From Tetmemena sp. SeJ-2015 (taxonomy: Eukaryota > Ciliophora > Spirotrichea > Sporadotrichida > Oxytrichidae): 64,000 nucleotides of DNA. This document shows positions 45,256-57,319 of this stretch, in pieces. The stretch is from the NCBI GenBank assembly GCA_027382625.1, contig JAJKFJ010022924.1, forward strand, positions 1 to 64,000, given 5' to 3'. A model generated the notes under the pieces. The model was not told the origin of the DNA. It saw only the letters and a program-made list of their open reading frames with translations, and made no database searches. The position numbers were made by a program, and so were the translations under genes. How positions within the stretch are numbered: position 1 is the stretch's first letter; the number at the start of each line of letters is the position of its first letter.

Positions 45256-47719
45256 TTATTTTTTCCCATTTTTTAAAAATTTTAAACTATCGAGATCCAC
45301 CATGCACGAAAGAAGAAACTCTATATAATAGACTTCCATAAATAAGTAAGAAATTAAAAACTGCAGTTTAGTAAATAAATTTTTCATTTATCTAAAAAAA
45401 AATTATGTTCTTTAAATAGTTTTTATTATTTTCTCAATTCATATAAAAAATATTTCAATAAAAATTTTTAAATTCATTCAACCGAACATTTTATTTCAAA
45501 ATTTTAATCAAACTCTTTCATTTAAATTAATCTAAAAAAATAATGTTTAAATCTTTAAACAACTTTAAATAAGTGCCTTGATTAAAGGGGCCATTAAATA
45601 AAATTCCCTTTATCTAAATCTTAAATTTACTTAATTTTTTTCCCCAATTTTAAAAAGATTTAATGATTACAAAAAAATAGTTTTGGGGAAATTGGGGGTT
45701 TCCCCCCCAAAAATTTTCCCCCAAAAGACTTTTTAATACCCTTATTTTATTAAAAAAAATTGGGGCCCCCTTAAAAAATTTTTTTGAAAAAAAAGTTCAA
45801 AAAAATTTTTGGATTAAATTTTTTTTGAAAACATATTTTTGTGAAATTTCAAAATTTTTTTTTGGGAAATGAACTCATTTCCTTTCAAATACTTCTTTTT
45901 TTTCTTCACTTTCTAATTTAAATTTAAGTCAGAAAATCTTTTCAATTTTTTTAAAAGCACTTTTCGAACTCATATATAAATTTGACGCTTTTGTTTTCTC
46001 AAACTATCATCAGCAATTTTTGCTGTAAGAAATAAATTTAAATTTAACCTTTTAAACAAATAATTTTTTCTCAAGGAAAAAACCTTGCTTAAATTTTAAA
46101 TTAAGTTTTATTTGAGTTTTAAATTAAATAAAAAATTTTTGGGTTACCAAAACAATTCCTTTTTTTTATTAAGGTTTTGAAAAAAAACCCCAAAAAAAAA
46201 TTTGGGTTTTTTCATAACCAATTAAAAAATTTAAATAAAAAAATTGGGGCCTTTAAAAAAAAATTAAAATATAAAAAAATTTTAATTAAAAATTTTTTAA
46301 AAAAATTTTCAAAATTTATAAAGATAAATTTTTGATTTTTTAAAAAAAAATCTCCCCTTTAAAAAAAATTTTTTAAAAAAACCGCTTTTTATATTTAATT
46401 AATTTTAAAAATTTTCCTTTTTTAAGGGAAAATTTGGGAAAAAAAAATATTTTTAAATTTTATCCTTTTTTAAAAAAAATTTGAAAATTTTCAAGAAAAA
46501 ATTTTAAAAGCTAAAATAAAAGGTTTCCAAAAATTTTTTAAAATCAAAAAAATTCCAAAGTTTTTCTTTTTAAAAAATATCAAAAAAACAGCATGAAAAG
46601 GGGAAAATTTGGGCCAAAGAAACAAAAAACATACATTTCATGGAAAAAAAAAATCACAAAATAAAATTTTTAAAAATTTTTACTTTAATTAATTTGGGGT
46701 CTATGCCCTACAAAAGGAAAAGAAATTAAAAACAAAAAATTTCTATAAGAATTCAGCCCCGCTAAATTTAAAATCTTCAAATTTTCCCCAAAAAGATTTT
46801 GGAAAAAAATATTTGGAATTTTAAAAAATTTAAAGGGGGACAAAAGCTCGGAAACAGTTAAATGAGGGACTTGATGAAAAATCTATTTGAGTGTGAGGGT
46901 TTAAAAGCCCCGATTTTATTCATGTCAAACAAGACTAAAATTTACATGTTAAAATGTAATTTTTAAATCATGGGAAATTTAAATCTTAAGAATTTTTTCT
47001 AAGTAAAAAAAAGTTTTAAATTTTTTTTTAAAAAATTTTTTTCATAGAAAAACTTAAAGCTCTAGCTCATAAAGAACGCTTAGGTATTAAAATTCAATTT
47101 AAGAAACCCAAAAAATTTAAAAAGAATAAGAATTTTTTGGAAAAATTTTTTTTTCCTGATTTAGAATGATTGTTTCTAATCACAAAGTACGAATCAATTT
47201 ACTTCCTTTGCAACCAAATAGGGGAAAAAAAAAAAATCAAGAGACTTGCCAAATTTAAAACTCTCCAAGTATAGATTTAAGGTTTGAAATTAAAATTTAT
47301 CTTTAAAAGTTTTATTTTTACGCTTAAAAATAAATTTAAACTTAATATTCATTTATGTAAAACACAAACCTTTTAACAAATTAGTCTGAATGTGTTTTCC
47401 AAAAAATGTGTTTGATTTAAGTTGCGAAATTTTTCTTCGTTTCATAAATTTAGTCTTTATAATTGTGAGTGAGTTCCAAAATATAGCTATGCTTATTTTT
47501 TTTAATTCAACTTTGGAAATTTGGAAAAATTAAATTTATTTGGAAAAAAGGAAAAATTTTAAAGCTTGAGAAAAAAATTTAAACCCCAAAACGAATTTTT
47601 TTCATAAGCAAATGGAAATTTTAAATTTATATTGAAAAATTTTTAAAAACAAGAAGAGTTAATTTAAATTGAAAAAAAAAATAAATGAAAATTTGTGAAA
47701 AAACAAATCAAAGATAAAA
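45256..47719. other. Homopolymer-inflated block, probably corrupted sequence
   Basis: About 2.5 kb dominated by runs of A, T, C and G of 4-9 bases (e.g. near 45680-45780 and 46180-46400), unlike anything else in the window. Where it can be compared, 45256 to about 45560 looks like an imperfect inverted copy of 48364 down to about 48120. The match includes shared words such as a GTAAATAAA...ATTTATC segment and TCTCAATTCATA...ATATTTCA. No gene is readable. It may be low-quality consensus from a fold-back read or very diverged repeat DNA. Confidence 0.6.
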
Positions 47720-48364
47720 AATTTTTCTTACTTTAAGATATCCTCCTTCACGCAGAGATTCTGCTTGATAAGTTTTAAGATTCAATAAATATCATTAACT
47801 AATTTTAAATAAATAATCGTAGATCGCCTACAGTACTAACTCCATTTGCTGATTAAATTATCAGAATAAATAATGACTCCGCGCGGAATTTCCGCGCAGT
47901 AACATTTAGGAATTAATGAAACCATTTAAACAAATTTTGCTTAGATATAAGGAATGAGTAAAAGAAAGTATTAATCTTTGATAATAATTATATTTATTAA
48001 GACTACTCTCTAGTCTTCATCTCATTTATCTTATTAATAAACTAGATTTTTTAATATAAATAAGCTAAAGCCGAGGCCTTATACTTTAATATAAGTTAAA
48101 TTCAAAGAGGTCATTCAAAATTATAAGAAAGATAAAAGCTCATTTCAATGATCTTTGCCATTGAAATTAGAAATATTTGTTTTGAATGAGATATAAAAGA
48201 AATAAATTAAAGTGATAATTTTTTGAGAGAAAAGTAAAATTTTATTTATCATATTAAAATTTTTTGGGTCCCTTACTTTATTAAAGTTGTCTTTTGGGTC
48301 CTAACGTTCTTCATTCATGCTAGTTAGATCTCATTCGTTTTTATTTTTATAAATGAAATAATAT
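47720..48364. other. Clean AT-rich non-coding DNA with a GC palindrome
   Basis: Normal-looking AT-rich spacer between the corrupted block and the right repeat arm. The only conspicuous element is a GC-rich palindrome at 47879-47897. No sustained frame. Confidence 0.45.
47879..47897. repeat. GC-rich palindrome in AT-rich DNA
   Basis: CCGCGCGG (47879-47886) is itself palindromic, and GCGCGGAA (47881-47888) is matched by TTCCGCGC (47890-47897) around a single T. ACT and AGT flank it as a further partial pairing. It is strikingly GC-rich for this region. Function unknown. Confidence 0.7.
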
Positions 48365-48446
48365 ATTACTAATTGAGCAATAATAAGATCGAGCTAGAAT
48401 TGATTAAACTTTTCATTACCCTCCAAATTCTCTCTATTTTTACTAA
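48365..48446 (+). repeat. Right arm of 82-bp perfect inverted repeat
   Basis: Exact reverse complement of 45174-45255. It ends immediately before the codons [13 protein letters not shown] of the 2-phosphoglycerate-kinase-like gene. The arm is open in that gene's frame too. Confidence 0.95.
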
Positions 48447-49795
48447 ATATATAACTACTGTGACTACTTCAGCGCCTCTCTTTAAGTACATTTTGAGCAA
48501 GCACCTTGAGAAATACAAATATTCTCGTCCAGAGTATCTCAAAGACTTCTACATTACAAGCGACTTGGTTTGTAAGTTATCCTAATTTAAAGCGGTTACA
48601 TTAATTCCTTAATGAAGAGTTTTTAAGTCTAAACCTTTTGATAGAATCAAAGAGAAACATCCTCGTTCTACTAGCTGGAACTTCTGGAACAGGGAAGAGT
48701 ACTCTAGCCTCTCTTTTGGGAAGTCGCCTCGGAATTTCAACTGTTTTATCTACTGATACGATTAGGCATGTCATGAGAAACTTTGTCTCAAAAGATGAAA
48801 ATCCAATACTTTTTGCATCTACTTATGAAACCTCTCTATTTGTAAGATATCTGCTTTATAAGTTCATAATAGGCACCTCCTGAGATTACATCAGAAAAGA
48901 AGAGGACTCTACATGGCTATAAAGACTAGTGCGACAGAGTCTAAGCTGAATTGGAGAAAGTGATAGAGGATTTTCAACAGAGGAACGAATCTTTGGTTGT
49001 TGAAGGTGTTCATCTAACTGTCAGATTTATGACTTAGATGATGAAAAAGTACCCAAGCTGTATTCCATTTGTGCTGTGCATTAAAAATGAGAAGAAGCAT
49101 TAGGAGAGATTCGCTGTTAGAACTAAGCACATACATTATTTTATTGACATGACAATCGATCCAAGATTCAATAAGTATGTGAAAAACATGAAAAGCATTA
49201 GAATAATCTAAAAGTATCTTATCAAGAAAGCGGAGGAAGTTCTCATACCTAGAATAGACAATTCTAATGTAGACAAGTCTATAGGATTGATTCATGTAAC
49301 AATCGTGAGATGCTTGAGGTAGATAGCTGAGGGAGCTTAGATATTTGATGTCTAAAGAAAGCAAGCTACAGTGATGCATCAAGAATTCAATCTCATTTCG
49401 AAAAATTAGCTCTCAAGTTACAAATAAATCATGTCATGCATAATATATATCTAAGCAGAGATGCTCAATAGATAATTAAGCAGAAAGTTAACAAGAATGA
49501 GATCCTTCAACTTTATATGCAACAAGCCAATCCTGAGATTCAAGACAGATTGAAGAAATATAAGCGCGGCTAATCGATGGGCGATTTAAAGCGAAAGAAG
49601 TGGAAGGTCATTGAGAATCCAGCAATTGCTTAAGCATTAGTTTTTGCGGCAGCCGCTAACCTCCATACAAATACATCAAATTCTACTACAACTAGCAAAA
49701 TTTTCTAGCATTTATTTATAGCGACAAATCATAAGCCAAGCTTGACCTCTAAATGCAGCATGCTGGCTTAAATCCTGGTGAGATAAATTCTGTGA
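48441..49795 (+). CDS. 2-phosphoglycerate kinase-like P-loop protein
   Basis: Related to archaeal 2-phosphoglycerate kinase and its plant/protist relatives. The N-terminal part has [21 protein letters not shown] 46-nt GT-AG intron (GTAAGT...ATGAAG, about 48571-48616) follows, then the Walker [16 protein letters not shown] at about 48675, [16 protein letters not shown], and after a one-base slip near 48870 HGYKDQCDRV. Next come [62 protein letters not shown] and [12 protein letters not shown]. The C-terminal part is helical then polar, ending near a TGA at 49793. No ATG is seen 5' of 48441; the repeat arm sits where the start should be, so the gene may be 5'-truncated or mis-joined. Substrate in eukaryotes is not established. 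Confidence 0.8.
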
Positions 49796-49843
49796 ATGCT
49801 TTAATTATAAAGGTTATTTAAATTTAGCGCTTTTGAGAGTAGG

Positions 49844-52283
49844 ATGATCAGAAGAAGAAGAGACTAAGAAAATGACGATGATATCATTGAAGAATTGCCC
49901 AAGGCAAAATCCATTCATATAATACTCAGGCCAGATGAGGAAGAGAAGGGTCGTAAGATTACTGAACTCGAGAGAAAGAATATGAAAAAGTAGTTCCTAA
50001 ACATCATGAACGATTTTTCTGATGAAGAAGACATGCTTGAAGATTCCTAAGCTGCAAAGTTAGCAGCCCAATCTCAAAAGAATTTGCCACCTAAGCCCAA
50101 GAAGAAAGAGAAAAATGATCAGAAGAAGAACAAAGTCTTGAATGAAGAGGCTTAAAAGATAAGAGATGAGAAGAAAAGACAGAGTGACCATTAACGCAAG
50201 ATTGAGGAGGAGAAGATACAGTCCGCAATCAATGAGGCTAAAAAGAAAGAAAAAGAGGAAGAAGAGAAACTTCAAGCTGAGGCAAAGTAGTTCCAAGAAT
50301 CAATCGAAAAAGAGAAGCAAGAGAAGGAGCGTGTAGAGAGGGAAAAGGCTTATCAAATTGAAAGACAGCAAAAGATAGAAGCTTTGATGAACTAGGTAAA
50401 TTTAAATAAGCTTATATTTAAATCCGAAGTCATAGTCGATGACTTTGCCTAGTACAGTTTCAAGGCAAAATTAGAGAACGTAAAAGCCATAGCAACGCCT
50501 GAAAACTCCTTCTCAAGATTCAAAGGAGCAAAGTGTGAGCTAAGAAAGAGAATTATCTTTTGGCTTGGAGGAATCTGAGGATGTGAGAATCGATATCAAA
50601 AGGCAATAGTCCAACTCTCCCGTTGCCCCAATAAATATCGTCAATATCAAGCAGTAAATAAAACTTGAAGAGAAGATGCTGACATAAAGTTAAAATCAGT
50701 AGTCCCCAGTAATCAATTAAAAGCAGAGATCTTTGAGTAAAGAAAGATTGAATATGAATAACTCTGGCAAAGCGAGTATGGTTTAGAAGAAGCTCAGGTT
50801 TAAAATACAGCCCAATGAAATTGATGACTCTCTCAATTCTAACCAGAGTATCGGTACAGGCATTTAACCATCACTGGTAACAAAGAATTTTTCATCCTCG
50901 AATAACTTTCTGGAACTAGAGGAAGCAGAGAAAAAGCAAGAGTCTCTCCTTGGAGTGCCTAAATAAATTCAGATTATCGCTTCTTATATAAATTGAAGAA
51001 GGTTAAATTTCAAAGTGGGGCTGAAACTAAATCGATGACAAGCTTAGAGCACTTGAAATAAATGGACTAAGAACAAGAAGATGTATCTAAAATAAGTTCA
51101 GACGATACCTCTTAGGATTAGACAAGAATAATTTTAAAGTTTTTTCTCAATTGTATTAGCTCTAGGCTGAATCTAAAAGTGTAGGAAGAGCTCCAGTTAA
51201 AGAAAAGTTCCAGCACAAACAAAGCTAGTTTAAAATGGAGAGAAGCGATAGAGAGGAGTTCAAGTCAGTTGAGCCTACTGAAAGCAAGCAAATTAAGGAC
51301 AAGGGAAGCTTCAGCTAAAAGTTTAATTTTAAGATGGTCAATTTTGAAGGCCTTGAAAAAGTAGGAAGCACACCTGATAGAAAAGACTTAACTATGCTTG
51401 ATTCGAAAGCTTCTTTGCTTAATCGCCACAGAATTGGAACTGCCAAAAAAGGTACAAAATCTAAAAAGAAGTCAACTGCATTGAGAGGACTTACCATATT
51501 CCCACAAAACAGCTTTGGAGCTTCTATAATAAGTAAAAACTGCCTATTTAAATTATTATAAAAATGATATGTAATTATAGTTAGACACCTTCAGGCAGGC
51601 CATCTCTGGGCTAACTAACAACTTATAGTCCTTCAAACTAAATATTTACTGGTGGTATGTCCCTTCCATTCTAGAATTAGAATTTAGAGAATGAAGTTCA
51701 ACCAAATCTAGCTTTGCCAATACAGAGCAAACAAGTTTAAATCGTCTCTACAGAACAGACAGAGTCAAAGGCTTTGGCAAGTCTTCAACCTCACTTACTT
51801 AACTAGCATGATGACACATAAAGCTAGTATTCTGGAAACAGCGGCATGGCTCCTTCACTAGTATCTCACACGATTAATTACTTCCCTCAAGGTAAGCTTG
51901 ATAATAATTAAACAATTTTGTTTAGGTGGAAGAACAGAGGATGATAATCAAAGCGTGATGATAGAATAACTTAATGAGAGTGGGGGTTCATCAGGAGATA
52001 CTGATTCAATGCATGTGGAAGATTCTTTTTATGAGTAACTTACTTACTGTATTTAATAATTTGTAGTGCTATATCAGAGGAGGTTAGCTACTCCTAGTCA
52101 ACAGACAGTGAGCACGAGGAGGAATAAGTTGAAGACAAGATTCAGTAAAAGGAAGCTCATTTCAAACAGGCAGCTGCTGCAGATGCACAACTCTAACAAA
52201 AAATGCAGCTTGAAGCCTAAAACCACCATCATTATGGCTTAAGGTTTATGGAATTCAATATATTTTAATTAAGATAAATTTGA
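49844..52283 (+). CDS. Coiled-coil, highly charged protein, unknown
   Basis: An ATG at 49844 opens MIRRRRDQENDDDIIEELPK. A long Lys/Glu/Gln coiled coil follows at about 50080-50395 (KKKEKNDQKKNKVLNEEAQK and KIEEEKIQSAINEAKKKEKE). The second half is polar (SPVAPINIVNIKQQ, NNFLELEEAEKKQE) and contains several short AT-rich breaks or introns, e.g. near 50395-50420 and 51540-51590. The last part is acidic then Gln/Ala-rich (FKQAAAADAQLQQKMQLEAQ) and reaches a TGA near 52281. Probably a cytoskeletal or scaffolding protein; no family assigned. Confidence 0.5.
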
Positions 52284-52552
52284 ATCCTTTTAACTTTTGA
52301 TTGCTTATTCTCAAGGACATAAAATTGATACTAGAAGAATTTTATAGTGATGATTTACTTTTTTAATTATAACTTGCAGCATTTTTGTACGATGGAGACC
52401 CATTAAGAGAATTTATTATGTATATTTGATAGATTAACGAACAAGTTGCAGTTGTCCCATTTAAACTGAAAATAATATACCCCCTCTATTTTAACGAATA
52501 TTCAATTTAATTAAAATTTCAATTATAATAAGAACTATATTATTTTAATCAT
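52284..52552. other. AT-rich spacer
   Basis: Intergenic DNA between two plus-strand loci, no frame or motif. Confidence 0.4.
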
Positions 52553-53250
52553 ATGGCAATTTCATAGTCGCAAAATATAAGCCCATCAAAGCAGGATCAC
52601 GAAAAGCAAAGCATCTAGCAAATGATAGCGCAATAAGAGCCTGCAAGCATTCATGAAACTAATAACAAACCCTCTCATTAAGCATCATAAAACAACAATG
52701 TTGACTATTAGAGACTGCTAGATGACCCTTCATTCTTCTCATACGATGAAGATGAGGCCTAAGCAAAGCAAGTCTCTCAAAATTTGAAAAGCCTGGAATA
52801 AATTCAAGACTAATGATGAGACTCTAATGACGGGACACATCCTAATTAAGAGGGTTAATGTCTTGCTCAAGAGAGAATAAATCATACTCTTTCTAAATAT
52901 TTCAAAGATGACATGTGAGAGTTTATCCCCTTGATGAAGGGTTCAAATATTTCATTCATATTGATTTATTATGATGATAAGCTTAACTTATTAGTAAGTT
53001 AAAGAGAAATTAGTGAAATGAATCGTGGGTTGTAAGAATAAGATGAAAATCCAAGTCTTAATTAGAGATGTGATTAAGGTAAAAATGATTCAAGATCTAT
53101 GATTGGCTCATAGAAATTAAAACTTATATTGATTGGTGTTTAATAAAATGATCGGAGATCTAATTAAAACTCTAATGTTTAATTGCATTTCCCTCTAGAG
53201 ATCAATGATTAACAAATGGGGTGTCTAAATTTAATTAAAACCTATTCTTT
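52553..53250 (+). CDS. Polar ORF with in-frame TGAs, unknown
   Basis: MAISQSQNISPSKQDH opens at 52553, and a Gln/Asn/Ser/Asp-rich frame continues to about 52810. There two tandem TGA codons occur, after which the same frame stays coding-like (DSNDGTHPNQEGQ, INHTLSKYFKDDM). Another TGA at 52916 is followed in frame by EFIPLMKGSNISFILIYY. If TGA is a stop the protein is only about 86 residues; if not, it extends past 53200. No family recognised. Confidence 0.4.
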
Positions 53251-53822
53251 TTTCTAATTAATAATTAAAATATATCATAACCTAATTTTCTTCTCATGCC
53301 AGAAAATATTCTCATTGACGAGGACTTACTAATTATATTTAAGACAAATATTATTCTTACAATCCACTATTAACTTCACTTATTTCTCTTTATAATATTT
53401 TTATTTTAAATTTAGAAACTTATTCACGCATAGATTCGCACACAATATATTTAAAGAGATTTCTTTATTATAATTTTGACAATTTCTAGAAACGCTTGAG
53501 AATCTGTTCTCTTTGCGTTTGAGCGTTGAAAATCACTGAAGAATTAAAGAAACTACAAGGGTTGTTGAGATTCCCTTTCTTAATAAGCCATTTCATAGAT
53601 ATTGAAGTCTAACTATGAGGTTTAGGCACTGAATGGAAAGTTAAGCTTATCTAAGTTTAAAATCATATTTCTTTGTATTAAAAATTATATAAATTCAAAT
53701 TACTCTTCTCATTTTATTATAAACATTAATATTATTTTAGAGGAATAATCTTAAAAAGATTAAGGAATTATAAATTGAATATCGTTTTTCTGTCTGATTA
53801 ACACTAAGAGTAAAGTATTATA
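53251..53822. other. AT-rich spacer
   Basis: Mostly AT-rich with no sustained frame. A more complex patch near 53490-53560 has no recognisable coding content. Confidence 0.35.
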
Positions 53823-54290
53823 ATGGAAGAAGAGAAATAATTTCACAGAAACTGGGACCATCATTCTAATCCTCAAATTAATAAAGTTAAGAATAAAGTA
53901 GATTCGACTGAGTAGATATTTCGACAATAAATTGGGGATTTAAATTCAATACAATAGCGAGTGAACTTAGAGAGTTAGGATTCAAGTAACTCTCAAAATG
54001 AATTTTAAATCTTATTTTGAACCAAATGCTAATAAAGTCCTTCAATTTGCATCTCTCATGAAAAATTCTAGATTAAATTAGGAAAACTCACGTTTAAAGC
54101 TTTAAAAAATTATCATGACTAGAAGAATAGACTGTAAACCTAGGAAAAAGATAGCAAGGAAAATTAAAAGATAGATTTGTGCGATGAAGACGAAGAAGAG
54201 GATGATTCAAAACTTTCAGAATATCAAAACTACTACAATTTAAAAATATAGGTAGCAATCTTAAAATAAATAGAGATTGTTTTGCATTTA
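53823..54290 (+). CDS. Small acidic/polar ORF, unknown
   Basis: Begins MEEEKQFHRNWDHHSNPQ at 53823 and continues in two frames, separated by a slip near 54010, to an acidic stretch LCDEDEEEDDSKLSEYQ near 54220. No domain. It may be an isolated short gene or part of the FHA gene downstream. Confidence 0.35.
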
Positions 54291-54603
54291 TAATATTTTT
54301 CTTAGAGAACCATGGAAATTATTTTATCAAACATCAACTACAAAAATAGTTATCTAAATTTGATATTCGATTTACATTTAAAAATAGAAGAAAGTTGTTT
54401 TATAAATAATTATTGTCATGATCTTATAAACTTTATATTTGAAAGCTGTGAGTAAATTGGATTTTATGAAATATTGTTTTTGATCGAGAGTTTACTTAGA
54501 ATAGAATATGCTTGTAAATGAGACTAAAAAGTGATCAGTAAAATTGAATTTTTTAGTGCAAATTTCTCTTATAATTATACTATATATTTTAGTTGTTAAT
54601 TTC

Positions 54604-57062
54604 ATGATGGTTGATGACAATGAAAGTTTGAGTGCAGATCCCGGCAGCAACTATCTTTGCCTTGAAAGCATGCCATCAATATAAAACGATGAAATTCAAC
54701 ACTCAATCCAAATTTAGTCATTACTTTTTATATCCCAAATACTTTTCCTAAGGATTAAAAGCAGTAACCTAACAAGCATATACTATCTTCAGAGCCTGTG
54801 CCCTCAGAAATTTCAGGAGAGGAGTTGAGAGAAGCAGATGATGAAGATCTGTGAGAAGATGTTGAATTTAAGCAATAATTCTAAGAATCAGAAAGCAATG
54901 AACTCATTCTTGGTGAAATCATAACTATGAAAAGTGATACCATAGGAGAACACAAAATATTAATGTTTAGCTATTTTTTTATAGAGAAGAAGAGAATCTG
55001 ATCAGCTCTTCATCCCCAGTAAGAATGATCAATTTCCAAGTCAATTAAACAAGAAGAAATCTAATGAACGTCAGCTAGTTTCAAATAAATCAGGGTAGCA
55101 TGCAAATGCCAAGATTCAACGGATAATTTAGCTAATCTAAGATAACAATCAGAGGTATAGAGTCGCATATGAGATTGATGAGGCTCCTGAAAAAATGATA
55201 ATTATTTTGACTGAAAGGCTAGGACTTCAAGAGAGTAACAATTATTCTGAGGGCATAGAACGTTAAGAGTCAGTCGAGTATGAAGAATCTTTGAATCTAC
55301 TTAGTTACATACCATAAATGGAAGAAGAAAAGCAAATGCATCTTAGATTATTTAGTTAGCCTCTTACAAATTAAGAGAATTTATTGTCATCCTAAGCTTC
55401 TCTTCCTTAACTTAATGCGCCTGAATAAAATGTGAATCTAAGATATTTAATTTATCTACTTGCAGAGAATGAATACATTTTGAGTAGCTAAGGAGCTGTA
55501 GTTGCTGATGAGGAAATAAATGCTTTTAGGATAAGATTAATTCCCTAGCCAGTATTGCACATGGAAGAAAATTAAGATGAAGAGAGATTGGATTGCAGGC
55601 CGGATGAAGAAGAGGATGAGGATCCTTCATGCGATAAGTATGATATTTACAATAATAAAACTCCAAATGAAAAGCCTAGAGTAGCGTCTTTACTTATTAT
55701 TTTTGATATAGCAAGAGTACATCAGAATGAATCTTACTTGAAGATATCGGTAATATTCGTTTTTCATTAAATTTACTCCTGTTTTTAGATTATTAAAAGC
55801 AATAACGATTTAAGTAACTTGTAAAGAACATACCTTGCAACTCCCCGAGGTGTTGTAAATTCGCTAAGAATGAATCCAGATGGAGATGTGACTATAGGCA
55901 GATAGTTTGTCAATGAAAATGTAACTTTTAACTATTCCTATATGTTCTTCTACTTATGCATATTTTAGGGAATCCGAACGAACGACATACTGCTACCAGT
56001 TTCAGATCTGGCGGTTAGCAGAACTCATTGCAGGATTATCTATAAATATGGTTTTGAAAACATGAAAAGGGAAGTGCCTTGGCCTTTCTGTGAATTTTCC
56101 AAACTTTTCACTTAAAAGTATTTGAACAAGGGCAGGAGAAGCTATCTTCCTAAAGAGATCCGTAGACTCATTATATCATGTCAAATTTAGTTAACATAAT
56201 GATATCTTACCTGAAAGAACCAAGAGAGTTTTTTCTGTAAGATTTGGGGTCAGTCCATTCCACTCACATCAAGATATTCAGAGATATACCCCAGGAGATA
56301 AAGGTAGGATAGACCTATCAAATTGGTTTCGATATATACTTCAACATAATCGATCTAAAATATTCGAATGAAACTACTTAAGAAAATAAAAGGATGAAGA
56401 AAAGCAAAAGCAGATATTGGACTAATTTCTAATGTACATTTTTGTAATTTTAATGTATGTGGCTGAAGAGTTTGAAAGTGGAACTAAAATCTATGGTTTA
56501 GAGACTCAGTAATTTTCCAAACAACTCAAATCTCTTAACTATAACTCTAAGAGCAAATAACTTAATTAAAAACAGGCATACTTAAAATAAAATTAGGAGC
56601 AAAGGAAAACTATCAAAAGCTCAGAAATATAAATTCCAGCTCATTAAAGAATTTTAATTATTTTTCCCTCATTTTTCCATGATGAAAATAGAAATCGTAA
56701 CTTCGGGTGGTCTTACCAGTTACCACTTGATAATTTAAAAGGATGAAGCATCTAATTTAGAATTAAAACTTGGAAGGCTTCAAACTTGTGACATTGTAAT
56801 TTCATAAAATACAATCAGTAGAGAACAATGCAGATTTGTTTTATTACCATAATACAGTAACCGAACTAATAACAATAGCATGAAGTGGCATATTCTTGAT
56901 GGTAATGAAGAAAGAGAAAGTGCAAGTGGGACTTGGCTTTGCTTAACTGACTACAGACTAAGATCTTTCAAATAGGAAAGTGAGAAATTCTCATTAAAAC
57001 AAGGATAAGAGTTTAAAATTAGTGATACAGTTTTTTAAATTGAATGGCATGAGAAAAACTGA
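54604..57062 (+). CDS. Protein with two FHA domains
   Basis: Starts MMVDDNESLSADPG at 54604 and ends at a TGA at 57060-57062. A long polar N-terminal region has an in-frame TGA at 54852. The first FHA domain has DGDVTIGR (about 55880), then NDILLPVSDLAVSRTHCRII (about 55985) with the conserved Ser-Arg-x-H, and after an insert LGSVHSTHIKIFRDIP and VGQTYQIGF. The second FHA domain has LELKLGRLQTCDIVISQNTI, SREQCRFVLL, HILDGNEER, SASGTWLCL and LKQGQEFKISDTVFQIEW (56720-57055). FHA domains bind phosphothreonine and serve signalling or DNA-damage roles. A frame-breaking insert lies at 56160-56225. No kinase or other catalytic domain is seen. Confidence 0.75.
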
Positions 57063-57319
57063 AATCAAGGTAGGCTTTTGTATCAATAATACTTTATTAT
57101 TCTGAAAATTAATCTGTATGAGTTTAATTTCTGATAAGTTAAGAAATTATATTCGACATCATTTGTAACTGTTTCACTTCTTTTGCTTTTGCAGAAATTT
57201 AATGACAAAGCTCTCTTTAAAAAATAATAATTTTTTAACTTTGCTGTGAATAGGAAGCATATCACTTTCTGTAAATTGGGATTTATTGTATGATCCATAA
57301 AATTAAATAATAAAGATGA

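Noticed and set aside
45680..45780. C4A4/G4T4-like runs that recall hypotrich telomeres
   Set aside because: The runs are single, irregular and mixed with A, T and C homopolymers of other lengths. There is no tandem CCCCAAAA array, and the block as a whole looks corrupted.
50060..50296. Leu/Phe-rich minus-strand ORF resembling a membrane protein
   Set aside because: Antisense of a Lys/Glu coiled coil, which always reads as Phe/Leu/Ser on the opposite strand.
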